From: Ferribacterium limneticum
Lineage (GTDB): Bacteria > Pseudomonadota > Gammaproteobacteria > Burkholderiales > Rhodocyclaceae
Assembly: GCF_020510625.1 (NCBI RefSeq)
Contig: NZ_CP075191.1
Span: forward strand, 1,960,001-2,024,000
Direction of reading: 5' to 3'
DNA: 64,000 nucleotides
Part shown: in pieces, positions 1-10,481 of the stretch
Position numbering within the stretch: the first letter of the stretch is position 1
Layout of the letters: each line of letters begins with the position of its first letter
Notes under the pieces: generated by a model
Told to the model about the DNA's origin: nothing
The model's input: only the letters and a program-made list of their open reading frames with translations
Database searches by the model: none
Made by a program: the position numbers and the translations under genes

Positions 1-984
1 GACCGGCCATTTTTCCCTACCAATGCGGGGGATTCCGAAGCATCGGATGCCTGCGCTGCCTTTATCCGTCAGCATTACGCCGTCCATCCCGCACCGGCGC
101 GCATCCTTTCGTCCCCATTACCTTCCGAAGAAGACACGGGAGAAACCGAGGTCACTCTCGCCGAACTGGCTGGCCGTCCAGTGCCGGTACAGGAAGGAAG
201 GGGCGCGACGCATAAGGCCTGGATCGAAATGGCGATGCAAAACGCCCGCCTGGCCATCCTGGCAAGAAATCAGGCGACCGCCCAACAGGAACAGCGACTG
301 GCTGCCTTGCAGGAAGCTTTGCAGCTTCCCGAGTCGATATCGCGGATTGAGTGTTTCGACATCAGCCACACGATGGGCGAGGCGACCGTTGCCTCCTGCG
401 TTGTCTATGAAGGCAACCGCATGAAGAAAAGCGATTACCGCCGTTTCAACATCCGCGACATTCAGGCAGGGGATGATTATGCCGCCATGCGTCAGGCGGT
501 CAGCCGCCGCTACGACAGCATCGCGGGCGGGGAGGGGGCAGCACCCGACCTGATTCTCATTGATGGTGGCAAAGGGCAGGTCAGCTCGGCTTTCAGTGCG
601 CTCGCCGACCTTGGATTGACCCACTTGCCGATGATCGGCGTTGCCAAGGGCGAAGAACGCAAGCCAGGGCTGGAAACACTCATTTTCCCGGAGGGGCGGG
701 AGCCGTTACAATTGCCGCCGCAACATCCGGCGCTACATTTGATTCAGGAAATCCGCGACGAAGCCCATCGTTTTGCCATCACCGGCCACCGTGCCCAGCG
801 CGGCAAAGCGAGAAAGACCTCGACGCTGGAGAGCCTGCCAGGCATAGGGCCGGCTCGTAGAAAGGCACTTGTCGCGCGTTTTGGTGGCCTGCCTGGCGTA
901 CTCGCAGCAAGCACTGACCAGCTGGCCGAAGTTCCCGGAATCAGTCGGGAAATGGCCGAGAAGATATATTCCGCATTACACTGA
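1..984 (+). CDS. uvrC: UvrABC excinuclease subunit C, C-terminal part (5' end outside window)
   Basis: This open frame enters from the left edge and gives 327 residues of the C-terminal half of UvrC, the subunit that makes both incisions in nucleotide excision repair. Visible parts are the RNase H-like 5'-incision nuclease domain (the FDISH segment with its catalytic Asp, and the DLILIDGGKGQ segment) and a terminal pair of helix-hairpin-helix motifs (LPGIGPARRKAL, VPGISREMAEKI) that bind DNA. The GIY-YIG nuclease domain would lie upstream of the window. The stop is 3 bases before pgsA, the usual proteobacterial uvrC-pgsA arrangement. Confidence 0.95.
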   Translation, partial: DRPFFPTNAGDSEASDACAAFIRQHYAVHPAPARILSSPLPSEEDTGETEVTLAELAGRPVPVQEGRGATHKAWIEMAMQNARLAILARNQATAQQEQRLAALQEALQLPESISRIECFDISHTMGEATVASCVVYEGNRMKKSDYRRFNIRDIQAGDDYAAMRQAVSRRYDSIAGGEGAAPDLILIDGGKGQVSSAFSALADLGLTHLPMIGVAKGEERKPGLETLIFPEGREPLQLPPQHPALHLIQEIRDEAHRFAITGHRAQRGKARKTSTLESLPGIGPARRKALVARFGGLPGVLAASTDQLAEVPGISREMAEKIYSALH

Positions 985-987
985 ACC

Positions 988-1566
988 ATGCCTTTCAACC
1001 TTCCCATCCTCCTGACATGGCTCCGCATCGTGGCGATACCGCTGCTGATTGCCATTTATTACCTGCCATCAGGCTGGGCGACGCCGCATGAACGCGACCT
1101 CGCAGCAACGCTGATTTTCGTGGCTGCCGCCCTGACTGACTGGGCAGACGGCTATCTGGCACGCAAGCTCAACCAGACCTCGGCCTTTGGGGCGTTCCTG
1201 GATCCCGTGGCGGACAAGCTGATGGTTGCCGCTGCATTAATCGTCCTGGTCCAGTTGGGAAGAACCGACGCCATCATCGCCACGATCATCATCGGCCGAG
1301 AAATTACCATTTCCGCATTACGCGAATGGATGGCGAAGATTGGCGCTGCAAAAAGTGTCGCTGTTTCAATGCTCGGCAAGGTCAAAACAGCCGCTCAAAT
1401 GCTCGCACTGCCGATGCTGCTTTACTACGCCCCGGTATCTGGCATCGACATGAAATTGCTGGGCAACTGGCTGATCTGGATCGCTGCCTTGTTGACCTTG
1501 TGGTCAATGGGCTATTACCTGCGTATGGCATGGCCAGAGATCCTCAAGCGGAGCGCAGAAAAGTAG
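988..1566 (+). CDS. pgsA: CDP-diacylglycerol--glycerol-3-phosphate 3-phosphatidyltransferase
   Basis: Integral membrane enzyme of 192 residues that makes phosphatidylglycerol phosphate, the committed step to phosphatidylglycerol and cardiolipin in the inner membrane. The CDP-alcohol phosphatidyltransferase signature (D-G-x2-A-R-x8-G-x3-D-x3-D) is complete at about residues 52-74 (ADGYLAR, then FGAFLDPVADKL). Several hydrophobic segments follow. Length is normal for PgsA. It follows uvrC by 3 bases and is followed by the tRNA promoter, as in many proteobacteria. Confidence 0.95.
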   Translation: MPFNLPILLTWLRIVAIPLLIAIYYLPSGWATPHERDLAATLIFVAAALTDWADGYLARKLNQTSAFGAFLDPVADKLMVAAALIVLVQLGRTDAIIATIIIGREITISALREWMAKIGAAKSVAVSMLGKVKTAAQMLALPMLLYYAPVSGIDMKLLGNWLIWIAALLTLWSMGYYLRMAWPEILKRSAEK

Positions 1567-1576
1567 GGCCGCAATG

Positions 1577-1604
1577 TTGACATTTTCCTTGTGTAGCCTA
1601 TAAT
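1577..1604 (+). promoter_or_regulatory. Sigma70 promoter of the tRNA cluster
   Basis: A TTGACA box (1577-1582) and a TATAAT box (1599-1604), both perfect consensus, are separated by 16 bases. They are followed by a GC-rich discriminator (GCGCGC) just before the first tRNA, as expected for a growth-rate/stringently controlled stable-RNA promoter. Confidence 0.85.
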
Positions 1605-1620
1605 GCGCGCTCTGTTTGAC

Positions 1621-1696
1621 GCGGCAGTAGCTCAGTTGGTAGAGCGCAACCTTGCCAAGGTTGAGGTCGAGAGTTCGAGACTCTTCTGCCGCTCCA
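1621..1696 (+). tRNA. tRNA-Gly (GCC), copy 1
   Basis: 76-nt cloverleaf: acceptor stem GCGGCAG pairs with CTGCCGC, D-arm AGCTCAGTTGGTAGAGC, anticodon loop TTGCCAA (anticodon GCC), T-loop GTTCGAGAC, and encoded CCA. The sequence is identical to the copy at 1841-1916. Confidence 0.97.
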
Positions 1697-1760
1697 AGAT
1701 TTTTGAAGAAACCGCTGGTTTTTTCTGAAGTAAAAGCAGTAATGCATAGCTTGTAGGCGG

Positions 1761-1834
1761 GGCGCGGTAGCAAAGCGGTTATGCACCGGATTGCAAATCC
1801 GTGTAGGTCGGTTCGACTCCGGCCCGCGCCTCCA
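1761..1834 (+). tRNA. tRNA-Cys (GCA)
   Basis: 74-nt cloverleaf with acceptor stem GGCGCGG/CCGCGCC, anticodon loop ATTGCAAAT (anticodon GCA), a GGTTCGACTCC T-arm and encoded CCA. It lies between the two identical tRNA-Gly genes in the same transcript. Confidence 0.97.
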
Positions 1835-1840
1835 GAATAC

Positions 1841-1916
1841 GCGGCAGTAGCTCAGTTGGTAGAGCGCAACCTTGCCAAGGTTGAGGTCGAGAGTTCGAGA
1901 CTCTTCTGCCGCTCCA
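1841..1916 (+). tRNA. tRNA-Gly (GCC), copy 2
   Basis: Base-for-base repeat of the tRNA-Gly at 1621-1696, again with encoded CCA. It begins 6 bases after tRNA-Cys, pointing to a local duplication of the Gly gene around the Cys gene. Confidence 0.97.
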
Positions 1917-1927
1917 AAATTCAAAAA

Positions 1928-1956
1928 GGGAAAGCGCCGTCGCTTTCCCTTTTTTC
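1928..1956 (+). terminator. Rho-independent terminator after tRNA-Gly copy 2
   Basis: GGGAAAGCG ... CGCTTTCCC hairpin followed by a run of seven T. It sits before tRNA-Leu, so the Leu gene may rely on read-through or on its own promoter. Confidence 0.85.
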
Positions 1957-1987
1957 ATATCGGGATGCCGATATAATCGACAACCCA

Positions 1988-2073
1988 GCCTGGGTGGTGA
2001 AATTGGTAGACACAAGAGACTTAAAATCTCTCGCTCTTTGAGTGTACGGGTTCGATTCCCGTCCCAGGCACCA
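1988..2073 (+). tRNA. tRNA-Leu (TAA)
   Basis: 86-nt class II tRNA with acceptor stem GCCTGGG/CCCAGGC, anticodon loop CTTAAAA (anticodon TAA), a long variable arm (CTCGCTCTTTGAGTG), a GGTTCGATTCC T-arm and encoded CCA. Confidence 0.97.
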
Positions 2074-2084
2074 AGATTGAACAC

Positions 2085-2543
2085 ATGATCATCTACGACC
2101 TCTGCTGCGATAACGATCACAAATTTGAAGGCTGGTTTCGTAGCGCAAATGACTTCGATGATCAAATTGAACGCCATCTGGTTTGCTGCCCCCAGTGCGA
2201 TAGTCATAAAGTTCACCGTATTCCCTCGGCAGTAGCGATTTCCTCCAATGCGAGCGAGGAGAAAAGCGCCAATGCGAAACCTGCCAATTTGGGCAAGAGT
2301 ACCGCCTTGATGCCTGTCGGCACACAAGCCATGGCGCTTTACCGGCAATTGGTACAAACGATTGTCAGCAATAGCGAAGATGTCGGAAATGCTTTCGCGG
2401 AAGAAGCCCGGAAGATTCATTACAACGAGGCACCAGAACGTCCGATTCGCGGGCAGGCCTCACCGGATGAGTGCGATGCGTTACGTGACGAAGGAATCCA
2501 AGTATTGCATCTTCCGGCTGTGAAGGAAGAGGATCTGAACTGA
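2085..2543 (+). CDS. DUF1178 family protein
   Basis: Conserved 152-residue protein of unknown function. The N-terminus (MIIYDLCCDNDHKFEGWF) with a following CCPQC pair resembles the DUF1178 family, whose early Cys/His residues suggest a small zinc ribbon. It begins 12 bases after tRNA-Leu and could be co-transcribed with it. No signal peptide or membrane segment is visible, so it is probably cytoplasmic. The family assignment is from memory of the motif; no biochemical role is established. Confidence 0.8.
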   Translation: MIIYDLCCDNDHKFEGWFRSANDFDDQIERHLVCCPQCDSHKVHRIPSAVAISSNASEEKSANAKPANLGKSTALMPVGTQAMALYRQLVQTIVSNSEDVGNAFAEEARKIHYNEAPERPIRGQASPDECDALRDEGIQVLHLPAVKEEDLN

Positions 2544-2567
2544 TCCTTTTTTGTTGCAGATATTAGT

Positions 2568-2792
2568 TTACATAATACAAATTATGCGTTTTTCGATGGC
2601 ATTAAAAAAAGCGCCCGCAGCGCCTACGAGGGCGGCGTACTCCGCTTCATTGTTCGTGCCTTCTCCGATCTCCTCGAATATCTCGATTCGCTCGCCAGCC
2701 GGACCTTTGAGAAGGCCGCCAATGCCTCGAATGCCGGGATTGGCGTGTTTGGTTGCTCCGTCGAACCAAGCGTACCAAGTGGTGGTGTTCAT
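2568..2792 (-). pseudogene. Truncated RNase HI-like gene
   Basis: The 74-codon product begins MNTTTWYAWFDGATKHANPG and continues through GTNNEAEYAALVGA, which matches the first half of RNase HI-type proteins including the catalytic Asp (WFDG) and Glu (NEAEY). The frame then runs through a T-rich stretch (on the plus strand, AAAAAAAGCGCCC near 2604-2617) and stops, so the second half of the fold with the remaining acidic residues is absent. It is therefore called a broken fragment. The ATG at 2792 fits the family better than an in-frame start further upstream. Confidence 0.6.
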
Positions 2793-3120
2793 GCGTGAAT
2801 CTCCTGTGATGCCTCGCATGGTACCTAAAGCGGTATCGCCTCTCTGGCTTTTGGTATGAATCAGCCTTCTCGTGATTCAGTTTATCTTGCTCGGATTCGT
2901 TCAATGCACACCCGACAGCCGGAGCGCTCTGGCCCGCAGGTACACGCGCCAAATCCCGATCTTTGGCGCATAGAAGTTTCCGGGGAATCAAGATTGCCGC
3001 CCGCCAAGCGCCCAATCCGTGCCCGGCAGAGTCGCCGCTCGCACAACGGGTAGCGCAGACCGCTGACTACGTCGCAAAGTTGTAGTAGCCTTGCGACCCC
3101 TTTCGACGTCGAACCTGGCC
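2793..3120. other. Intergenic region with no supported gene
   Basis: About 330 bases between the RNase H-like fragment and the DUF3348 gene. Short open frames here show no family resemblance. It must hold the promoter for the four-gene cluster downstream, but I see no convincing -35/-10 pair and no terminator. Confidence 0.5.
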
Positions 3121-3891
3121 ATGATCATGACGCGTGAATTGCAACGCGCCACTTTCAACCGCTCTGCCCTCGTCCGCGTCCTGTCCGACACCCTCCCGGA
3201 AGTCCCTGGTCCGAAATATGATTTCGGCGAACGGCTCGGGCAGTGGTTGGACTTTTCGGATGCGCTGACGCTGTTTTCGGTCCTCAACACCGAGGCCGGT
3301 AGCGGCACGTCCGTACCTCCAGCCAAGAGCGACCTGCCGGCACAATTGGCGCGCATCCGCCGCAACCTCAGCGAATCCATCCACAACGACGGCGTTTTCA
3401 GTGCCGGACCAGCCCGCATACCGTTCCCGATTCCGCTGCCCAACGCCACGGCCGAAAGCGCGGCCGAATTTTCGCCCTACCACCGCTACTACCTTGCCCA
3501 CCAGCGCGACATGAGCGCCGCCATCACAGCCCTGCGTGCCAATGCCCGCAAGGCGCTGGTCGGTCAATCGGCGGCCGGCAAACAACTGGCCGACCTTGAC
3601 GCCGCCTTCGAAAAATTTCTGTTCACCCGCGAACGCAACCTGCTGTCGAACATCCCGATCATGCTCGGCAAGCGCTTTGACCAGCGTTACGCCGAACACC
3701 GCGCCGCCCTCGCCGGCCACACTACCGACGACCCGACCACCTGGACGCAGCCGGGCAGCTGGCTCGAAGCCTTCTGCCACGATGCCCAGACTGCGTTGCT
3801 CGCCGAGCTGGAACTGCGCCTCAAGCCGGTTGCCGGCCTGATATCGGCCCTCGGCAGCGCCGCAGAACACAAGGAACAAAAGTCCCAATGA
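3121..3891 (+). CDS. DUF3348 family protein (first gene of a motor-like cluster)
   Basis: Soluble-looking protein of 256 residues with no signal peptide or membrane segment, resembling DUF3348 proteins that in Betaproteobacteria precede a DUF802 gene. The start is set at the ATG at 3121 (MIMTRELQRATFN); a further ATG lies at 3127, and an upstream TTG at 3091 looks less likely. The stop overlaps the DUF802 start as ATGA, so the two are translationally coupled. No function is established. By position it could be a cytoplasmic regulator or adaptor of the membrane complex encoded next (inference). Confidence 0.75.
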   Translation: MIMTRELQRATFNRSALVRVLSDTLPEVPGPKYDFGERLGQWLDFSDALTLFSVLNTEAGSGTSVPPAKSDLPAQLARIRRNLSESIHNDGVFSAGPARIPFPIPLPNATAESAAEFSPYHRYYLAHQRDMSAAITALRANARKALVGQSAAGKQLADLDAAFEKFLFTRERNLLSNIPIMLGKRFDQRYAEHRAALAGHTTDDPTTWTQPGSWLEAFCHDAQTALLAELELRLKPVAGLISALGSAAEHKEQKSQ

Positions 3892-6365
3892 ACCGCAATC
3901 TCAGTCTCTTCGCCTTCATCCTCGGCCTGTTCGCCGTCGTCTGGGTGGCCATCGGTTACATCGGCGGCCATACACTGGCCTTCTCCGTCTCCTGCATCAT
4001 CGCCGTGGTCTATGTCGCCGGCGCCCTTGAAATGCGCCGCTTCCACGCCAACAGTGCGGCGCTGGCCAAGGCACTCGGCAACATCCCGGACGACATTGGC
4101 CATCTCGGCGAATGGCTGCAACAGGTGCCGGCTGCGCTGCAAAATGCCGTCCGCCTGCGCATCGAAGGCGAGCGCGTCGCCCTGCCCGGCCCGGGCATCA
4201 CGCCCTACCTCGTCGGCCTGCTCGTTTTGCTCGGCATGCTCGGCACCTTCCTCGGCATGGTCGTTACGCTGAACGGCGCCGTGCTGGCGCTGGAAAGCAC
4301 GACCGACCTGCAGACCATCCGCTCGGCACTGGCGGCGCCGGTCAAGGGCTTGGGCGTCGCCTTTGGTACCTCGGTTGCCGGTGTTGCCACCTCGGCCATG
4401 CTCGGCCTCATTTCGGCGCTGTGCCGACGCGACCGCCTGCAAGTCGGCCAACTACTCGACAGCAAGATCGCCAGCGTGCTGCGCGACTTCTCGCTGACCT
4501 ACCAGCGCCAGGAAACCTTCAAGGCCTTGCAGGCCCAAGCCCAGGCTCTGCCCGAACTGTTTGGCAAGCTCGACGCCATGATGAACCAGATGGCCGAGCA
4601 CCACCGCCAACTCGGCGAACAGCTGCTGGCTAGCCAGCAAGGCTTCCATGCCGAAGCCAAGGGCCTGTACACCGATCTGGCCCAGTCCGTCGACCAGTCG
4701 CTCAAGGCCAGTCTGCGGGATAGCGCGACCGTGGCCGCCGAGACCATCCAGCCCGTCGTCACCGCCACCATGGCCAGCATCGCCGGCGAAACGCGCGGCC
4801 TGCATGACAAGCTGTTCGGCACCGTCGAAACCCAGCTGGCCGGTATCGCCGGCCAATTCGCACAGACTGTAACCACCGTCAGCGATACCTGGACGCAGGC
4901 CCTGACCCGCCACGAACAGGCCACCGACACCCAGCACCAGCAGCTGCAAACCGCCCTCACCGCCTACGCCGAGACCTTCGACCAGCGCGCCACGACGCTG
5001 CTCGCCTCGGTCGAAAACACCCAAACCAGGCTGCAGGCCGACGCGGCGCAACAGCATACCGCGCTGGCCGAAACCACCGCAGCCAGCCAGCAGCAACTCG
5101 CCGCCACGCTGGCCAGCCAGTTCGACGGCGTCACCGCCCGCCTCGATCAGGCCGTCAGCCAGGTGGCCGATACCTGGCAAGCTGCGTTGGGCCAGCACAC
5201 CAGCACCAGCGACGCGCTGAGCCAGAAACTGGATACGACGCTAAGCACTTTTGCCGACACCTTCGGCCAACGCTCGCAGACCTTGCTCGATTCGGTGGCC
5301 GGTACGCATGCCGCGCTGAAGGGTGAACTGGCCGCCAGCCACGCCGCCTTCGCCCAGACCACGCAGGCCCAGCAGGCGGCGATCAGCGAGCAGGTGGCCA
5401 GCCAGCTCGACGGCATCGTCCAGCGTTTCGACGGCGCCGTGCAAACGGTGTCCGAAACCTGGACCGGCGCGCTGGCCAAGCACGAACAGGCCAGCGACCG
5501 CCTCACGCAAGCGCTGGAACAAACGCAAACCAGCCTCGCCGACACCTTCGCCCAGCGCACCGCCGCCCTGCTCGCCGACATGCGTACCACCCAGGCCGAC
5601 TGGCAACGCGATTGGGCAGCCGGCGAACAGACCCGTCAGGCAAGCTTCACCGACGCCCTGACCGCCATGGCAGGCAAGCTTGAAACGCAATGGCAGCAAC
5701 ACGGCGTTTCCACCCTGGCGCAGCAGGAAAAGATCACGCAGACGCTCGGCGACACGGCCCGCGACCTCGTCGCCGCCCATCAGCGCCAGGCCGAAACGAC
5801 CATCGCAGAAGTCACCCGCCTCATGCAGACCGCCGCCGAGGCGCCTAAGGCGGCGGCCGAAGTCATCGGCCAGCTGCGCCACGAACTGTCGGCCAGCATG
5901 GCGCGCGACAACAGCCTGCTCGAAGAACGCAGCCGCATCATGGAAACTCTGGGCGCCCTGCTCGACGCCATCAACCACGCCTCGACCGAGCAGCGCAGCG
6001 CCATCGACGCGCTCGTCGCCTCGTCGGCCGATCTGCTCGAACGCGCCGGCAGCCAGTTCGCCGCCAAGGTCGAGAGCGAAGCCGGCAAGCTGGTCGACAT
6101 CGGCACCAGCATCACCGGCGGCGCCCTCGAAGTGGCCAGCTTAGGCGAGGCTTTCGGCGCCGCGGTCAAGCTCTTCGCCGACTCCAACGACAAGATGATG
6201 GCCGCCCTGCAACGCATCGAAGGCGGCCTGACCAAGTCGCTGACCCGCAGCGACGAGCAACTCGCCTACTACGTCGCCCAGGCGCGCGAAATCATCGACC
6301 TCAGCATCATGTCGCAGAAGAAGATGGTCGACGATCTGCAGCGCGTCGCCGCTAGCGAGGCATAA
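3888..6365 (+). CDS. DUF802 / MotA-ExbB-like membrane protein with long coiled-coil tail
   Basis: 825 residues. Two membrane segments lie at about 5-24 and 29-47. A second pair follows at about 105-130 (LLGMLGTFLGMVVTLNGAV) and 148-180 (GLGVAFGTSVAGVATSAMLG), which has the Gly/Ala/Thr-rich look of MotA/ExbB/TolQ stator subunits. The remaining ~640 residues are Gln/Ala/Thr-rich, predicted alpha-helical and coiled-coil-like, and carry tandem repeats of exactly 95 residues (VSDTW at 331, VADTW at 426, VSETW at 521). The layout matches ZorA-type proteins: a stator core plus a long cytoplasmic tail. It is coupled to DUF3348 upstream and lies 2 bases before the OmpA gene. DUF802 is assigned from memory of the family and its neighbours. 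Confidence 0.8.
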   Translation: MNRNLSLFAFILGLFAVVWVAIGYIGGHTLAFSVSCIIAVVYVAGALEMRRFHANSAALAKALGNIPDDIGHLGEWLQQVPAALQNAVRLRIEGERVALPGPGITPYLVGLLVLLGMLGTFLGMVVTLNGAVLALESTTDLQTIRSALAAPVKGLGVAFGTSVAGVATSAMLGLISALCRRDRLQVGQLLDSKIASVLRDFSLTYQRQETFKALQAQAQALPELFGKLDAMMNQMAEHHRQLGEQLLASQQGFHAEAKGLYTDLAQSVDQSLKASLRDSATVAAETIQPVVTATMASIAGETRGLHDKLFGTVETQLAGIAGQFAQTVTTVSDTWTQALTRHEQATDTQHQQLQTALTAYAETFDQRATTLLASVENTQTRLQADAAQQHTALAETTAASQQQLAATLASQFDGVTARLDQAVSQVADTWQAALGQHTSTSDALSQKLDTTLSTFADTFGQRSQTLLDSVAGTHAALKGELAASHAAFAQTTQAQQAAISEQVASQLDGIVQRFDGAVQTVSETWTGALAKHEQASDRLTQALEQTQTSLADTFAQRTAALLADMRTTQADWQRDWAAGEQTRQASFTDALTAMAGKLETQWQQHGVSTLAQQEKITQTLGDTARDLVAAHQRQAETTIAEVTRLMQTAAEAPKAAAEVIGQLRHELSASMARDNSLLEERSRIMETLGALLDAINHASTEQRSAIDALVASSADLLERAGSQFAAKVESEAGKLVDIGTSITGGALEVASLGEAFGAAVKLFADSNDKMMAALQRIEGGLTKSLTRSDEQLAYYVAQAREIIDLSIMSQKKMVDDLQRVAASEA

Positions 6366-6367
6366 CG

Positions 6368-7012
6368 ATGGAAGACATCGACGCCAGCGTCGACCACGGC
6401 ACGCCCGTCTGGGCCGTTTTCGGCGACCTGATGGCCGGCCTGCTCGGCGCCTTCGTGCTGATTTTGGTCGGCGTGCTCGGCGTGCAGCTCGAACTGGTCA
6501 CCAGCCTGGAAGCCGAAATCCACAAACGCCAGCAGGAAGAACAGCGCCGCGAAGCGCTCGAAAAGGCGCTGGCCGGCCCGCTCGCCTCGGGTCGCGTCAC
6601 GCTCAACAACGGCAAGATCGGCATCAGCGGCAACGTGCTGTTCGCGCTCAATTCCGACCAGTTGCAGCCGGAAGGCAAGCAACTGCTCAAGAGCCTGTCG
6701 CAGCCCATCGCCGCCTACCTCGGCGCCAGCGAACAGATGCTCATGGTCAGCGGCTTCACCGACGACATGCCCGTGCGCGGCAGCAACAGCCGCTTCGCCG
6801 ACAACTGGGAACTCTCGGCCCAGCGCGCCCTGACCGTGACGCGCACGCTGATCGAGGACGGCGTGCCCTCGTCGTCCATCTTCGCCGCCGCTTTCGGTTC
6901 GCAGCAACCGGTGGCTGATAACGCCGACACCGACGGCCGCGCCCGCAACCGCCGCGTCGAAATGGCGCCGGTGCCCAAGTCCAGCACCAACGGCAAGGAA
7001 AAAAATGGCTGA
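6368..7012 (+). CDS. OmpA-family MotB/ZorB-like protein
   Basis: 214 residues. A short cytoplasmic N-terminus leads into one membrane helix at about 15-38 that begins WAVFGDLMAGLLGAF. Asp20 sits where MotB and ZorB carry the ion-binding aspartate. A short charged linker (about 45-60) is followed by an OmpA C-terminal peptidoglycan-binding domain with the VSGFTDD segment and the terminal NADTDGRARNRRVEM segment. It is therefore the likely stator partner of the preceding MotA/ExbB-like protein, anchoring it to the cell wall. It overlaps the next gene by 8 bases. Confidence 0.88.
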   Translation: MEDIDASVDHGTPVWAVFGDLMAGLLGAFVLILVGVLGVQLELVTSLEAEIHKRQQEEQRREALEKALAGPLASGRVTLNNGKIGISGNVLFALNSDQLQPEGKQLLKSLSQPIAAYLGASEQMLMVSGFTDDMPVRGSNSRFADNWELSAQRALTVTRTLIEDGVPSSSIFAAAFGSQQPVADNADTDGRARNRRVEMAPVPKSSTNGKEKNG

Positions 7013-7724
7013 AACGGGCGATATGGGGGATATCCCGGCCCAGCTCGACGCCCTGCGCGCCAGCGGCGCCGCCGACCGTGATCCCGTCCGCTTTGCCTTC
7101 CTCGAAGCCCTGGCCCGCCGCGCTGGCGCGCAACCGGAAGCCATCCGTCAGTCGCTCAACGCCAAAATCAGTGCGGCCGCCAGCAAACTCGCCAGCCGCC
7201 CGGCCCCGGCGCCGAGCGAAATTGCGCCGACAAGCTCCGCCAGCCCGCTCGCCGAGTTGCTCACCTACATCAGCCAGCAAACCCACGGTCAGCCGGAAGC
7301 TGCGCCGCCCGCCAATGAGGCTTCCGGCTCCTCAGAGGACTTCCCGCGAAGTGCGGTCAACCGGGATTTCCGGCCAAACTCGAAAACGCCATCAGCGGGC
7401 CGCAGCCCGCAGGCGCCGGAACTCAAGTCCGTCACCTATTTCCGCGATGAGTGGTCCAAGCTCAGTACCGAGCAACAGCTTACCCAAACCCTGGCCCAGG
7501 CCCCGGATAACGCCGGCCCCATGAACTCCCAGCATCTCGTCCTGCGCAGCCTGGAACGCATGCGCGACATCGCGCCGGACTACTTGCAGGGGTTCATGTC
7601 CTACATCGACACACTGATCTGGCTGGAGCACGCCGACCCGACAAAGTTGACGGTCGGTCGTTCATCCGCTGGCGAGGGCGAGAAAAAGACACGAACGGCA
7701 AAGCGCAGGACGCCGAATCGTTGA
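7005..7724 (+). CDS. DUF2894 family protein
   Basis: 239 residues, no signal peptide or membrane segment. The N-terminus (IPAQLDALRASGAADRDPVRFAFLEALARR) and the C-terminal third (LERMRDIAPDYLQGFMSYIDTLIWLE) resemble the DUF2894 proteins that close DUF3348-DUF802-OmpA clusters. The middle is Pro/Ala/Ser-rich and probably disordered, and the tail is basic (KKTRTAKRRTPNR). The start overlaps the OmpA gene by 8 bases, so the four genes form one operon. Function unknown; perhaps a cytoplasmic partner of the motor-like pair (inference). Confidence 0.75.
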   Translation: MAETGDMGDIPAQLDALRASGAADRDPVRFAFLEALARRAGAQPEAIRQSLNAKISAAASKLASRPAPAPSEIAPTSSASPLAELLTYISQQTHGQPEAAPPANEASGSSEDFPRSAVNRDFRPNSKTPSAGRSPQAPELKSVTYFRDEWSKLSTEQQLTQTLAQAPDNAGPMNSQHLVLRSLERMRDIAPDYLQGFMSYIDTLIWLEHADPTKLTVGRSSAGEGEKKTRTAKRRTPNR

Positions 7725-7811
7725 TCCAACCTCGACTTACCGGCCGGACTGAATAGCCTCTCGTGATTGTCAGTCAGCCAGAAAATTCGAGTCTCGATGG
7801 GGGTAAACACG

Positions 7812-7842
7812 AAAAAGCCAAGCTTTCGAGCTTGGCTTTTTT
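7812..7842. terminator. Bidirectional rho-independent terminator
   Basis: A perfect 13-bp stem (7812-7824 with 7829-7841) is closed by a TTCG tetraloop, with A- and T-runs on the two sides. It can end the DUF802 cluster on the plus strand and katG on the minus strand. Confidence 0.92.
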
Positions 7843-7914
7843 ATCAAGGCGACCCCAGTGACCAGAAAGCCCCCCTGCAGCCAATGATTGACTAAAGGGG
7901 GTTCTTTTAAGGTA

Positions 7915-10481
<2,567 letters not shown>

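Noticed and set aside
1598..2420. Minus-strand open frames across the tRNA cluster with a repeated peptide (RRVSNSRPQPWQGCALPTEL)
   Set aside because: The peptide is the antisense translation of the two identical tRNA-Gly genes; this is a well-known false protein.
3067..3888. 273-codon minus-strand open frame opposite DUF3348
   Set aside because: Low-complexity Gly/Arg/Val composition, no domain, and the plus-strand operon is translationally coupled.
3121..7724. Complete Zorya defence system
   Set aside because: Only ZorA/ZorB-like parts are present; no ZorC, ZorD or ZorE nuclease/helicase gene lies nearby, so the name is not justified.
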